Shown here: positions 46,484 through 55,704 of the stretch, one piece after another | How positions within the stretch are numbered: the stretch's first letter is position 1 | How the letters are laid out: each line of letters begins with the position of its first letter | Origin: Luzula sylvatica | Lineage: Eukaryota; Streptophyta; Magnoliopsida; Poales; Juncaceae | Length of the DNA: 64,000 nt | Direction of reading: 5' to 3' | NCBI GenBank assembly: GCA_946800325.1 | Contig: OX326959.1 | Span: 52,523,784-52,587,783, forward strand | Notes under the pieces: model-generated | What the model was told of the DNA's origin: nothing | What the model saw: the letters and a program-made list of their open reading frames with translations, nothing else | Databases searched by the model: none | Translations under genes and position numbers: made by a program

Positions 46484-46891
46484 ATATTTGGTGTTGCTTG
46501 AAAACATAATTCTAAACGGATGATGAAGATTAACTCCTAACCGTGCGTACTTATCTTATAGGGCTTATATGATGATTATATGATAGTGTTATTTTATCGA
46601 ATCGATAACCCTCATACCGATACGGGACTCCAAGTCCATAACACTCAAGACCCATATTTTACGATCCTCCCATAAGTGACTATGGCCGACAAATGAGATC
46701 TCGATATTTTAGGTAGGATTAAATCCAATCGTATCCAATACGACTCTTGAACCTTTATAGGATTTCGGTGATGGATCGTATCCAATACAATCCCAGTTCC
46801 GTGTGTGCATCCTATCTATGCCCCGAACTCCAATCGGATTGGCTTGGACGGTTAAGTCATAACCATATCCATCATATCGTTCAATTGAACT

Positions 46892-46928
46892 ACTCACGTG
46901 CCCGACTATGGCCTGAAACCACGTGAGT
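46892..46928 (-). other. conserved-loop hairpin, family-1 leader (1)
   Basis: The arms 46892-46900 (ACTCACGTG) and 46920-46928 (CACGTGAGT) form a perfect 9-bp stem. The loop 46901-46919 is 19 nt and contains GACTATGGCC, as in copia Y. Confidence 0.7.
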
Positions 46929-46965
46929 CCCCAATTAACGCTTTCCACCCGCACCAATATATACA

Positions 46966-47004
46966 ATAGTACGTGCCCGACTATGGCCTGAAACCACGCA
47001 CTAT
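46966..47004 (-). other. conserved-loop hairpin, family-1 leader (2)
   Basis: The arms are 46966-46975 (ATAGTACGTG) and 46995-47004 (CACGCACTAT). The single A/C mismatch becomes G-U in the sense RNA, giving ten pairs. The 19-nt loop is identical to that at 46901. Confidence 0.7.
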
Positions 47005-47290
47005 GTCATATCAATCTCGATGGTTGTGGATATGGAAGGCATTTCCATGACTTAAATATTATGAGGGATCATGCCATTGCATGTTTCTAAATCCGTGACA
47101 TAATCCAATTATATCACTATCACAAGATTTTCATAAATGCATATGTATTTATTTGGGAGTCTAATTATTCTAAATAATTATCTAATTATATGCTAGTATG
47201 ATTGATGCCGATCAAATCGATATAAAGAACTCAAAATTCCAAGTTGTGTAGCCAAAGTTATCACGAAAACAAAATCAGCAACCAGAAACC

Positions 47291-47830
47291 AGTCCGTTGT
47301 AACGCAACATAGTCCGTTACAACGGACCTCCAGTATACTTGGCACTCCGTTACAACGGAAGTCCAGTCCGTTACAACGCTATTTATTTCGGAGTTTGGCC
47401 AAATTTTGCCAGAAACATGTCCGTTACAACGCAACCTAGGTCCGTTACAACGCTATTTTCTGCAAACTTTCGTCCAAATTTCCAGAGACCAGTCCGTTAC
47501 AACGCAACATACAGTCCGTTACAACGGACCAACTGTGTAGAGCTCCGTTACAACGGACCCAGTCCGTTACAACGGACTCCAATAGACACCCTAGGCATCC
47601 CCGCAACCTCGTATCAGATACAAGGTCCGTTACAACGGACTCCAAGTCCGTTACAACGGAATATGCAGTTTTCACGGTCCTCCTCACACCCCCGCATCCT
47701 ATACAGGGTCCGTTACAACGGACACCAAGTCCGTTATAACGGAATATGTGTTTTTTCGAAAAATTCTCAATTTCCTGTATCTGCTACAGTGTCCGTTGCG
47801 ACGGACTGAGCAGTCCGTTATAACGGACTA
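47291..47830 (-). repeat. array of eight palindrome pairs in the family-1 leader
   Basis: TCCGTTACAACGGA-type sites start at 47293/47313, 47346/47367, 47420/47441, 47493/47515, 47544/47563, 47626/47647, 47709/47730 and 47792/47814. The spacing within pairs is 19-22 bp. Between pairs it is about 51-83 bp, settling at 82-83 bp in the last three intervals. Several first members have a changed right half (aacgcaac) while second members end aacggacc. Confidence 0.88.
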
Positions 47831-48069
47831 TGCGATTTTTGCACTGCTGTTTTAGCTCGTTTCCAAAACGATCAATCATGAAATCTTTTCACGATTATTC
47901 CTAGATACTCTCAATCAACTATTGATCGATCTCTAGCGAATTTCACTTGTGATTTTAATGGAATTTGACATTCTAAATATGTAACATCATGCAAACGGGT
48001 ACGAACTTTGATAACCCGTGCGTATATCTAATATACGACTATGATTCGACCCTCGAATCGATGGCGATC

Positions 48070-48081
48070 GCTCTGATACCA
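48070..48081 (-). promoter_or_regulatory. primer-binding site of the family-1 copia element
   Basis: The minus strand reads TGGTATCAGAGC one base after the LTR, complementary to initiator tRNA-Met. This shows that the LTR at 48083-49058 is a 5' LTR. Confidence 0.9.
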
Positions 48082-48082
48082 C

Positions 48083-49058
48083 TGTTGGGGAATATCCCCG
48101 GCCCCGGGCCCGCGCAGCGGATATGTAGGCCCGGTCCGATTCCCCGATTCCCGAGATCACGCCACGACTTCGAGGGTACGATGCAAATAGAAGGTTAGAT
48201 CCATACCAGTTCCAAATTGATGGAACACGAAGGGTTGATCGCTGCCTCCTATTCCTCCGGTCACGTTGGTGACTTTACGTGCGTCCCACACCGTGCGTCC
48301 TTCACCGTTCGTTCCCGTTCTTCGATCCTTCGGTTCGATCACAACGGAGAGCCCCAAGTGTTGCTCCTCCACACGTATCCACCTTGAGTCGAAAGACGCC
48401 GGACACGGATACACCTGCCTAGACGATGTATCGGTGCACTTGCTTGATCTCAATCGATTCTCTATTAATCTCTCTTCGTGCCTTTTCACTCACAAAAGAT
48501 CAAATTCTGAATTTTCTCTTTTCTTGTGTCTTTGGCAGAATATTGCTTTGAATTACTTCTGAATTCCTTAGTGAAGATGAGAGAGAAAATCCTATTTATA
48601 CCTAATAGGATAAGGATTAGCCAAAAGGCATGTATATCCAATATACACCCTTTCACACAGAAAACTGTATGAACCTGTTCAGTATTCTGTCCAGACGAAA
48701 TTGATAAATTTCTCTGACAGAAAATCAACCAACACGAAAGTTGTAGATAATCTTATTATCTACTCAACCCAATTTGGCCCAGCCCAATTGGAGTTCGTAT
48801 GCAAAAGTTATGACTGTTTTACTAACTGTATGTCATACTGTTGCACCCTTTCGGTATTTCACAGAAACGACACTTATACTTCGTTCATATGAAATATATT
48901 TCTATATGAAGGTTGTAGATAATCTCATTATCTATCTAACCCAATTTGAACCATTCTAATTGGATTTTCCCACTGAAAGTTATGACCACGAATGTACGAC
49001 TACATTCGTTTATCCTTGTGTACACTTTTACGGTTGATCCGAAACTGTATTTCTTTCA
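48083..49058 (-). repeat. 5' LTR, family-1 (976 bp)
   Basis: Starts TGTTGGGG and ends TTCTTTCA on the + strand. It differs from 2624-3600 by roughly 1-2% by eye. The LINE endonuclease continues immediately on its right side. Confidence 0.92.
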
Positions 49059-49235
49059 GCATCCAATTTTCTAATCTGAATATTGGAGACTTATCAAATT
49101 CCGTTCTCGAGTATAATAAGATCGGACAGTGGTCAGATGTTACGTTCGGCAAGGATTTGAGTCTCGTGTTGGGGTATCGAATTTTCCATTCCTTCGAAAT
49201 TATGGCTCTGTCCAATCTCGTGTAGGGAATATCTT

Positions 49236-50057
49236 GATAAAAGAGAAGAGTCTAATAGCAAGGGAGTCTCATACTGGGTTTGTTGTGTTGTAGACCATAC
49301 CTCTCTAATATATTGAGGATGTCGACGTTTATCTGGGAGAAAATGGAGTTCCCGAAGCAAGCAAGAAAGTTATCGATTCTCCTTGATTTCATTCTCTCTT
49401 GATTGAGTAATGGGAAGACGCGATTTGCTGGGTTTTGGTTTGCTTTGCTCGTGACCTGGTGCGCGTTCTTGAGTCTATTTTAATTCTATATGTAAGAATT
49501 GATTGCCTTGCATATATTGTAGGAGTTTATTGAATTGCTTGCATGTCAAATGCTTGACCTGTTGAAATGCATGTTGAATTTATCGCAATGCATGATTGCG
49601 AGCTGTGCATGAAACTTATTTTATTTGCAACCTTGAATTTGGAAATGCTACTTTGTAATGATTTCGTTTGGCACTTGGTATTTATATTGGACGATTGGGT
49701 TATGTCATATGTGTACTTGTACGAAACGCAGAAAGATTTCATGTACCACATTAGAGAACTCTGGGTCAAATACTTAGGCAGATCACTCCAGATCGAGTCG
49801 GTTGCCGGACAACAACTGTACGCGATGTTCATGTAAATCCAGCACGCTCAGGTGTTGATCCCTCACGAAACCCAAGCGCTTGGGTAAGGAGAACGGTCTA
49901 AGTGATCTGGTTCAAGTAGAGTAGTTGGTATGTCCCAAATGGGTAATAAGTGAAGTAAAATGCGTTTTACTACCCAATTGAGGGTGAGAATAAAGGACTG
50001 AACTACCATGTGTTTGCCGAAAAAAGTAAAATGCGGGGGAAACATTATTCGAGGATA
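49236..50057. other. unassigned spacer and start of the duplicated segment
   Basis: 49236-49690 shows nothing I recognise. From about 49690 the sequence is colinear with about 7418-7800. An 89-codon frame (49567-49836) covers part of this, but its counterpart in the other copy is interrupted, and I know no homologue. Confidence 0.5.
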
Positions 50058-50947
50058 ATACTTACGATCGATAATTTGAAGAAAAGAGGGTGGGAAATTC
50101 CAAATAGATGCTCCCTTTGTTACTGTAAAGAGGAATCGGTTAAGCATTTATTTTCGAACTGTGAATTTACAAAAGAGATTTGGAGGAAGCTTAAAGACTT
50201 ACTTGGTAATTGCAATACAACCATTGGAGATCCATTAGAGTTGCTGAGTGATCCTCTTCTTACTCGAGAACATGGTGAGTTAATTGTTATCCTGCTTTAC
50301 AATGTTTGGTGTGAGAGGTGTAGAAGAATTTTTCAAGAGGTGAAATTAAAGCCATGTGAGATGATATAATCTATATTAATAGATAGAGAATTATTCAATC
50401 AAGCTCTAGTATTAGAGAAACTTACCAATTTTAGTAGTGAAGATGCTCAATGAAGAGGAGATGATTTCTAGGGTTTGGATTATACTGGAGCTGAAGAAGG
50501 ATCTCGAGTGGCTGATGAAGTTGAGTTAGTGAAATTGATAGAGGAAGCTTGGCGTTAATGGTGTTGAAGTAGTTTTCTGAGAGGTGTCGTGAAATGGGGA
50601 TTTGGTACTTCAAGAAAGAGAGGCAATGTCCAAAGAAGAAAGGGTGGTCGGAAGGGGTGGAAGCAAGAATTGGAAAATTGAAACTGGGAATTGCTAATCT
50701 TGATTTTAATTCCTAGTTTTTCATTATTAACATAAGAACTAGTTTTCTGGGTTTTCAGAGGATTTATATTCTGTGTTTGTTATGATGCATGTAGCTTTGT
50801 TTTTTTATGGTGAGGTTTAGAGATAATAATGGAGTTTGTTCTCCAATATAGTCTTGTAAATCGATTTCTAATTAATGAAATCAAATAATAGATGTAGGAC
50901 TTTGAGCCTACTCTATTTTTCTCTAAAAAAAAAAAAAAAAAAAAAAA
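50058..50947 (+). mobile_element. 5'-truncated LINE with poly(A) and 14-bp target duplication
   Basis: The insert is 890 bp. It encodes the LINE C-terminus (LKKRGWEIPNRCSLC..KHLFSNC..VWCERCRRIF, stop about 50369), a 3' UTR and a tail of about 25 A (about 50923-50947). ATTATTCGAGGATA flanks it at 50044-50057 and 50948-50961. The duplicate segment at about 7784-7800 contains the target once without insert, so the LINE arrived after the duplication. It belongs to the family of 3601-7117. Confidence 0.92.
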
Positions 50948-50961
50948 ATTATTCGAGGATA

Positions 50962-52300
50962 TGACTGACTTCTGAGTTTTACTACCCAATTGCAAACACA
51001 ATACAAATTGGAAACGCGATAAATACATCGAGGTTAATGGTCGGGGCCAATGTTGCAAATGACGAGAAACGGTACGGTACGGTCGGTCACCGTTTTAATG
51101 TTTTACTGTAAAACGGTCGTAAAACGGTAAAAAAACGGTTAAAAAACGGTTACTTAAATCGGCAATATTTTATAGCAATTATAATAAAAATTTAAAAATA
51201 AAACAAACAAAAATATAATAATTCAATTTTTATAATTCAACTTAAATATACACGAAAGTCCAAAATTAAAAAAAACATACGAAATATTAATAAAACATAT
51301 CGAATAAATGTCCATCGACCTAAACATATCAGAATAAATATTCGTAGCTATCTAATTAGACAAAAAGATCAACTAATTAGATGCGTCAATCGAAATTAGA
51401 CACAAAATAATTGACCATGATAAGCTGGATCAGAGTTAACACCTTGTTCATGTAAGAATTAAACACAAAATACCACTAATTACAATTATTATTTGAAAAA
51501 GAACCTTTGATCTCTCTCCAAATTTACTACGAAACAGCTACGGGTTTGTAATGCCAAAAAAAAAAAAAAAAAAAAATACTAAAAAAAAAACCAAAAAAAA
51601 TAATATTTTTATGAAAAAAACGGTTAAAAAAAAACGTTTAAAACGTTTTTTGAGAAAAAAAACGGTCAAAGACAGTAAAAAAACGGTTGACCGTTTTTTG
51701 AAATTTTCTTGTAAAAAACAGTACGGTTTGGCACCGTTTTACCGTTTTTTTACCGTTTTACACCGTTTTTTGCAACACTGGTCGGGGCTATGCGAATGAC
51801 GCCGTTCTTTATAACGAGAACCAAGTGGAATCGGGGCAGGGGAGGTGTACCGTTCTGGTACTCGGACCGGGGATGTGGAATACTAAAATATTCGGCTCGA
51901 GTGTTGTACTCACTTGCCAGAGATGACGAACTCGCACTCGAACAAGCAGAGAGATAACAGGATTCTAATGACCATCTACATCAAGGGATCTCGAATGAGA
52001 CCGTTAACCAGAAAAGATGCATGAGGGAGAACATGTCTTTGATCAACGAGGAAGAGGACGATCGATTCACGTAGAAAGATGGGAACGACGGGAATTATTC
52101 GGCAATGATTGTGTATAATGCAATTATAAGGGGAGGGACGTGTGAGGCATCATGGCGTTCCTTGAAACTCAAAACGTTCGCGTGGAACTGGACGAGGAAA
52201 ATAATACTAACGCAAGACTTATTACGAAATAGAGGATGGATAATAGTTTCGAGATGTTGCTTATGTCAAGCCAATTAAGAGAATTTAAAACATTTAACCA
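50962..52300 (+). pseudogene. LINE ORF2 C-terminal relic, duplicate copy, split by a hAT element
   Basis: Same relic as 7800-8400, with the blocks RTKWNRGRGG and TFAWNWTRK recognisable across frameshifts. It is interrupted at 51048-51780 by a non-autonomous hAT element. Confidence 0.7.
51048..51780. mobile_element. non-autonomous hAT element (733 bp)
   Basis: Terminal inverted repeats CAATGTTGCAAA (left) and CAGTGTTGCAAA (right, reverse complement) differ at one base. The 8-bp target duplication GTCGGGGC is perfect (51040-51047 and 51781-51788). Both ends are packed with ACCGTTTT/AAAACGGT motifs, more than 15 in all, as expected of subterminal transposase sites. There is no transposase. The other duplicate (about 7870-7885) is an empty site, so insertion followed the duplication. 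Confidence 0.9.
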
Positions 52301-52819
52301 AGGGTTGTGATTATACAAAAATAAGATGGGAGTTTTTGGGTCCAAATGGGTCACGAAGCAGATAAGGATTCTTATGGCAAGGAATTTCGAGGATAAGAGG
52401 GCAAGGAGACAGCTTTATTTTGGGTCTTTGAGATATGGAAGGAGCGGTGCGACCGATTATTTACGGAATCGTCGAGGAACAAGAGGCAAGTGGTTCAACA
52501 AACGCATGCAAATCTCATGCAATATCATAATAGAATTAAAGGATACACGACTTTAATACTAAGGGGCTCATTAAAGGGTTTCATAGAGTTATGTAGTAAT
52601 TGATTCAAATTGTAATTCATGATGAAGTAGGGTAAAATGAACAAATTTATTGTAATTATTATATAAAAATATCACTGAGTACGGGATCACCCGTCTCAGC
52701 TTCATTCAAAAAAGAAAAATTCAATCAATGATTTAGATTTAATTGATCAAGTGAATTAAATATGGGTACAAGCAACCTGTTATCGCACAAACACTAAATA
52801 ACAAGCAACCTAAACGAAC

Positions 52820-52930
52820 TTACAAGAATAAACTAGTACTAGACGAATACGCTAGAATAGCACAGACGCTAAATAAACTAAATTGACACTAAATTGGAAA
52901 TTGTATCAACCAACCTCTTTTCGCACCATG
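52820..52930 (-). pseudogene. polygalacturonase 3'-end relic, duplicate copy
   Basis: Matches 8975-9088, the older PG remnant, and ends at a deletion that removed about 160 bp relative to that copy. Only 3' UTR-like sequence remains. Confidence 0.55.
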
Positions 52931-53393
52931 CACCGTATCAGCCATGCCCAATTTGCTTTGGTGCTATCCATCTATCTCGTATCAAAGTTCACTCCCGAAT
53001 AATTCTTCCTAATTTCTTTATTGTGTCGTTTAGAGTAGTTCATTCTTACAGAAAGTTGTAATTCTTGTCAAAACAAACAGAATGTGATGAATGTCCCGTA
53101 TCTCAATCATTTAACAATTATCACATCTTATTAGTATTGTATCGCATACAAATTGTGGTGCGTAAGCAGAGCAGGGATAGCAATTGGGTTCACTAATTTC
53201 ATTGGAAGATGTTTCGAGAGGCACCGATTTTTACCAAAAGACGTATCTCAAGATCAAAAGGACGATGGAAACGGCGCAATTATTACCGAGCAAATTTTCA
53301 AGAAGATCAAGGAGAAATTTTGAATGTATTGAAATAAATTTCTTTGATCAATAAAAACAGACAAGGAAAATAAAGGATTGTTGTCGATATATG

Positions 53394-54294
53394 CAGGCCC
53401 GGCCCATCCTTAAGGCCAGAGAAGCCTGGATTTCGGGTCCAAACAAATTGGGGGTCCAATATTTTTTTTTTTTCTTTTCTCTCATCTCTCTCTCTCTCAG
53501 CTACATCAGACCCGACCCATTTTTTTTCTCTCTCTCTCTCTCTCGCGACGATTCGAGCAAGAAGCTCTGGCGATTCTCTCTCTCTCTCTCTGGCGACGAT
53601 TCGAGCAAGAAGATGCGATTTTCTCTCTCTGGCGACGATTCGAGCAAGAAGATCTAGGGTTTGGCGATCCGCTCTCTCTCTGGCGACGATTCGAGCAAGA
53701 AGATCTAGGGTTTGGCGATTCTCTCTCTCTGGCGACGATTCGAGCAAGAAGTAAGATCTAGGGTTTGGCGATTCGGGCGGCGATTCGGGCGACGATTATG
53801 CGACGGTTTGACGACGATTTGGCGACGATTTGGTGCGGATTTCTTCGAGTTTCTGTGAGTTTCTGTGGTTATTTTCGAATTTCAACGATTTTCTTCTAGT
53901 GTGTTCGATTTTCTTCGAGTTTATGGAGTTTTCTTCGAATTTCTGCTGAATTGCTTGTGTAAATCGATGTGATTTCTGATAGTAATTTCTGATTAGGGTT
54001 TAGATCGATATGGTTGTAAATCGATGTGATTTCTGATTGTAATTTCTGATTAGGGTTTAGATCGATATGGTTGTAAATCGATTTGTAAATCGATGCGATT
54101 TCTGATTATAATTTCTGATTAGGCTTTAGATCGATATGGTTGTAAATCGATGTGATTCTGATTGTAATTTCTGGTTAGGGTTTAGGTCGATATGGTTGTA
54201 AATTGATGTGATTTTGATTATAATTTCTGATTGTAATTTGCGGGTCCAATATTTAATTTGGCTTCGGGCATTTCAAAACCCCGGGCCGGCCCTG
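53394..54294. mobile_element. non-autonomous hAT element (901 bp) with internal tandem repeats
   Basis: The terminal inverted repeats are CAGGCCCGGCCC and, reverse complemented, CAGGGCCGGCCC. The target duplication GATATATG is perfect (53386-53393 and 54295-54302). At the same place the other duplicate (about 9770-9780) has a single GATATATG. Inside are about five repeats with GGCGACGATTCGAGCAAGAA (53530-53760) and about five repeats with ATCGATATGGTTGTAAATCG (53950-54210). The arginine-rich minus-strand frame at 53307-53747 is a product of the repeats. Confidence 0.9.
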
Positions 54295-54302
54295 GATATA
54301 TG

Positions 54303-55704
54303 ATTTAGTTTTGTTCTAAATTTGTAATAAGAATTACATTATCGTGCGGTATGCTCATTACGATACTTCAATCGATGTGAATTTTACCATTCTCACTGAC
54401 TAATAAACTGTAAAGCTGTGGTAAGCAAACAATGTTGTGATAGTTAACAGTGTTGAGTATTTTCCCTAGATCATGGTGATACAGTTTGGTGGGACTAATT
54501 TAGGATCAAGCTATTTAGTCAACTCTAATTAATTTGCCTCTTTAGTTTCCTTCATTTTTCAAGTCAATGAACACATTAAATTATAAATTGAAAATTTCAG
54601 GAACTATGCACATATACGTGGGGTCATCCTCTTTGCACTAGTGAATCTAGACTCAATCCTTTGAAAATTGAGCCTATTTATCAAACGTATTCATGATTGG
54701 CAAGTTTTTAGCTGTATGTTGACAATCTTAACCCTTCATCAATGAGAAAACAAAAATATGTTGACAATCTTAGCCATTCATCAAAGAGAAAACAAAACTG
54801 TCCAGATTCGTTGAACCGTTGAAGATCAATTTCGCGATAAGAAAAACTAATTCAATTTTTCGAGTTTTTTATGTTTCATGAAGAGTTGAGATTTTAACAT
54901 TTATCTATTTATTCCACTCTAAAATTTCATCAAGAGTATATTTATTTAGCTGCAAACTTGTCTCTTAGAAAGGGGGCATTTATCTTGTCTGTGTGTATGA
55001 GAGAGAGAGAGCCAATTCTTTGAGTATTAGGTCTCTAATGGTGTTTCGGCTGAAGATTAACGCTTACTCGATGATGAGGTAATCATATCAAAAGTCTATT
55101 ATATTTTCTACTTCTTAGTTTCTTGAAATTAATCCTTTCCAAAATCCATTTATATATTTTTCTCAAAAAAACAAAGAAATCCATTTATATTGGAAAATAC
55201 TGAATTTGGTATGATATGATTTTGGGTGAAATTTGTTTGACACCTCATTAAGTTCAAAATGTTGCTCACGTGCTTGATTGCTATGAGTAACATTTAAGTT
55301 CGATTTCGATGGAACCCATCCATCTAATGAGTAGAAATCTTGCCTTGTTTTCCATTTTGAATAAGAAAATATTAAAATTTTGTAAATGAATTGGGAAAAT
55401 AGAAAAAAAAAAGAATATATGAAATTGCAATTAGAAAGAAAGAAAAAAACATTTTAGCATAGATTATTCCGCGTGTAGGCAATGCCGCCTACCAATATTT
55501 ACAAAACAAAAACAAAAAAGAACATCTTGAGTTGTATTTTGTTCATCGTATATTTTGTTTTATCTGATTATTCATATTCACATTTACTCATTCTTCAACT
55601 AGATTTGATTACGGGCTTCGACGGTAACTCGCAATATCATTTAATCTTAGAGAACCATAATTTGTAAAACTTTTTAACTTTGAACCGGAATTTGGCACTA
55701 AATA
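54303..55704. other. spacer upstream of LecRK3
   Basis: Colinear with about 9778-11439 upstream of LecRK1, with a deletion of about 200 bp near 54700. No coding region or element is seen. A short GA run lies at 54999-55011. Confidence 0.65.

Larger units (their letters stand above)
46508..48082 (-). other. leader of the family-1 copia element
   Basis: This non-coding leader has two conserved-loop hairpins (46892-46928, 46966-47004), a related motif at 46675-46690 and an array of 16 palindromes at 47291-47830. The order of these modules is the same as in the copia Y leader. Confidence 0.75.
46484..49058 (-). mobile_element. Ty1/copia 5' part: LTR, leader and first gag codons
   Basis: The 5' LTR (48083-49058) is nearly identical to that of element 1 (2624-3600) in opposite orientation. 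It is followed by a tRNA-Met primer-binding site, a 1.6-kb leader (46508-48082) and a gag-like ATG at 46505-46507. About eight codons (MFSSNTKY) parallel the copia Y gag start (MALPSNNRF), and then the sequence switches to LINE. The rest of gag-pol and the 3' LTR are deleted. Confidence 0.85.
44298..49220 (-). mobile_element. L1-type LINE, 5' truncated, split by a copia remnant
   Basis: The LINE is bounded by a 15-bp target duplication TG(C/T)AGGGAATATCTT at 44283-44297 and 49221-49235 (one mismatch). A poly(T) at its left end (44297-44310) is the 3' poly(A). The endonuclease end lies at 49059-49220, and the reverse transcriptase to the zinc knuckle at 44526-46483. Between them is the 5' part of a copia element (about 46484-49058). 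The reverse-transcriptase N-terminal part is missing, so the copia insertion was followed by a deletion. The 3' UTR is about 44311-44525. Confidence 0.88.

Noticed and set aside
47339..47809. 156-codon frame with repeated VRYN and LQRT words
   Set aside because: It is the translation of the TCCGTTACAACGGA array, lies antisense to the element and has no start context.
51551..51799. Lysine-rich frame KKKKKKNTKKKTKKN
   Set aside because: Poly(A) stretch and AAAACGGT repeats of the hAT element.
53307..53747. Arginine-rich 146-codon frame with repeated LLARIVARER
   Set aside because: Produced by tandem repeats inside the hAT element; no homology or conserved start.
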